In this document: positions 5,775 through 6,707 of the stretch, piece by piece
Position numbering within the stretch: position 1 is the stretch's first letter
Layout of the letters: each line of letters opens with the position of its first letter
Origin: Frankiales bacterium
GTDB lineage: Bacteria > Actinomycetota > Actinomycetes > Mycobacteriales > SCTD01
Assembly (NCBI GenBank): GCA_004299215.1
Contig: SCTD01000660.1
Span: 1-6,707 of the forward strand
Direction of reading: 5' to 3'
Length of the DNA: 6,707 nt
Notes under the pieces: generated by a model
The model's input: only the letters and a program-made list of their open reading frames with translations
Database searches by the model: none
What the model was told of the DNA's origin: nothing
Translations under genes and position numbers: made by a program

Positions 5775-6651
5775 CCTGCCGCAGGTCCCGGCCGCGGGCG
5801 GCGTGCTCTGGCGCCGGATCGACGGCGAGCTCCGGATCGCCCTGGTGCACCGGCCGAAGTACGACGACTGGTCGCTCCCCAAGGGCAAGCTGGATCCCGG
5901 CGAGCCCGCCGTGGTCGGCGGTGTGCGCGAGGTCTGGGAGGAGACCGGCTTCCGGGCGGTGCCCGGCCGGACCCTCGGCGAGAGCCGGTACCGGGTGCTC
6001 TCCGACGGCCGCGAGGCCGAGAAGACCGTGCGGTGGTGGGCGATGCGCGCGACCGAGGGAGAGTTCGTGGCGGGGGCCGAGGTGGACCAGCTGCGCTGGG
6101 TGTCCCTGCAGTCGGCGCTGGCACGGGTCAGCGCGGGCTACGACTGCGCCCCGCTGCAGGCCTTCGCCGCAGCGCCGCCGGAGACGACCCAGGTGCTGCT
6201 CGTGCGGCACGCATCGGCCGGCGACCGCGACTCCTGGGCCGGCCCCGACGACGAGCGACCGCTGGACCCGACCGGCAAGGAGCAGGCCGACGCGCTCGTT
6301 CCCCTGCTGGCCGCGTACGCGCCGCGCCGCGTGCTGTCGGCACCGCTGCGGCGCTGTCTCGACACCGTGCGGCCCCTCGCGGACCAGCTCGGCATCCCGC
6401 TGACGCCTGCCAGAGAGGCCCGCGAGGACGAGAACGACTGGGGCGCAGGGCCTCTCGTGCAACTGCTCACCGAGCTGGGCGGCGCGGGTCAGCATGCCGC
6501 CGTCTGCAGCCAGGGCGGGGCGATCCCCGCGGCCGTCGAGGCGCTCACCGGGGAGAGCGACGTCCCCGCGCGCAAGGGCAGCCTGTGGGTGCTGAGCTTC
6601 GCCGAGGGACGCCTCGTGGACGCGGCCTACACCCGCGATCCCCTGCACTGA
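5761..6651 (+). CDS. mutT1: MutT1-like Nudix hydrolase fused to a histidine-phosphatase domain
   Basis: Two-domain nucleotide hydrolase. The Nudix domain (about 8-125) has a complete Nudix box at residues 42-64: Gly42, Glu48, then REVWEETGF with Glu57, Glu60 and Glu61 as metal ligands. The second domain (about 142-296) is histidine-phosphatase-like: VLLVRHAS with Arg149-His150, a downstream APLRRCLDT segment, and CSQGGAIP near the end, where the canonical second His is Gln251. The closest family known to me is mycobacterial MutT1 (Rv2985), reported to hydrolyse 8-oxo-(d)GTP and diadenosine polyphosphates; it likewise lies directly after ppk1, and the C-terminal RKGSLWVLS stretch resembles it. 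296 residues against about 317. Start: GTG 5761 overlaps the ppk1 end by 14 bases; GTG 5767 is two codons on, with an 8-base overlap. Neither has a clear ribosome site, suggesting translation depends on ribosomes leaving ppk1. Substrate is inferred from the family. Confidence 0.94.
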   Translation: MTVADLPQVPAAGGVLWRRIDGELRIALVHRPKYDDWSLPKGKLDPGEPAVVGGVREVWEETGFRAVPGRTLGESRYRVLSDGREAEKTVRWWAMRATEGEFVAGAEVDQLRWVSLQSALARVSAGYDCAPLQAFAAAPPETTQVLLVRHASAGDRDSWAGPDDERPLDPTGKEQADALVPLLAAYAPRRVLSAPLRRCLDTVRPLADQLGIPLTPAREAREDENDWGAGPLVQLLTELGGAGQHAAVCSQGGAIPAAVEALTGESDVPARKGSLWVLSFAEGRLVDAAYTRDPLH

Positions 6652-6665
6652 GAGCACTCCGGACG

Positions 6666-6697
6666 CCGAAGGCCCCGGCGGGTGCCGGGGCCTTCGG
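6666..6697 (+). terminator. Hairpin terminator after mutT1, possibly bidirectional
   Basis: A perfect 14-bp stem (6666-6679 with 6684-6697) closes on the four-base loop GGGT, starting 14 bases after the mutT1 stop codon. The stem is almost all G/C with AA/TT near its base. Only a weak T-containing tail (GGTTCT) follows before the window ends, as is common for actinobacterial terminators. It could equally stop a convergent gene coming from the right. Confidence 0.8.
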
Positions 6698-6707
6698 GAC
6701 GGGTTCT

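Noticed and set aside
3048..5888. A 946-codon minus-strand open frame opposite cofC and ppk1
   Set aside because: The reading covers the exact complement of well-recognised ppk1 motifs and has low-complexity Val/Arg/Gly/His composition; a codon-bias shadow.
5341..6657. A 438-codon minus-strand open frame opposite the ppk1 end and mutT1
   Set aside because: Shadow of mutT1, whose Nudix box and phosphatase motifs are intact on the plus strand; the antisense product shows no recognisable feature.

Overview
The window is a stretch of ordinary, high-GC actinobacterial chromosome (Actinomycetota). The evidence is the strong G/C bias at third codon positions, the frequent GTG starts, long open shadow frames on both strands, and the gene content. 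A CofC/FbiD-type guanylyltransferase indicates an organism that makes coenzyme F420. From memory, the order gpsA / (divergent) / fbiD(cofC) - ppk1 - mutT1 matches the Mycobacterium tuberculosis region Rv2982c-Rv2985, with plsC and a PLP enzyme as additions on the gpsA side. I cannot assign a genus from the sequence alone.

Layout. The left half (1-2865) is a minus-strand group read right to left: plsC (1-acyl-glycerol-3-phosphate acyltransferase family), gpsA (glycerol-3-phosphate dehydrogenase, start overlapping the plsC stop as GTGA), then, after 24 bases, a Cys/Met-metabolism PLP enzyme that runs off the left edge. A 96-base divergent spacer (2866-2961) holds an unusually good inverted repeat and must contain the promoters for both directions. 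The right half (2962-6651) is a plus-strand group: cofC/fbiD, ppk1 (17-base gap) and a MutT1-like Nudix plus histidine-phosphatase fusion (14-base overlap with ppk1). A strong 14-bp hairpin after the last stop codon looks like a terminator.

How the genes fit. plsC and gpsA belong to phospholipid synthesis: GpsA makes sn-glycerol-3-phosphate and the acyltransferase works on its acylated form. cofC provides the activated phospho-acid for F420 side-chain assembly. ppk1 stores phosphate as polyphosphate, and the MutT1-like protein hydrolyses oxidised or dinucleotide nucleotides, so the last two genes form a phosphate/nucleotide-stress pair. No mobile element, tRNA, rRNA, CRISPR array or phage gene was seen. 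I found no evidence of a wholly new system. The points worth a second look are the divergent-promoter palindrome, a three-codon mini-ORF abutting the ppk1 start, the ppk1-mutT1 overlap, and active-site differences in the PLP enzyme.
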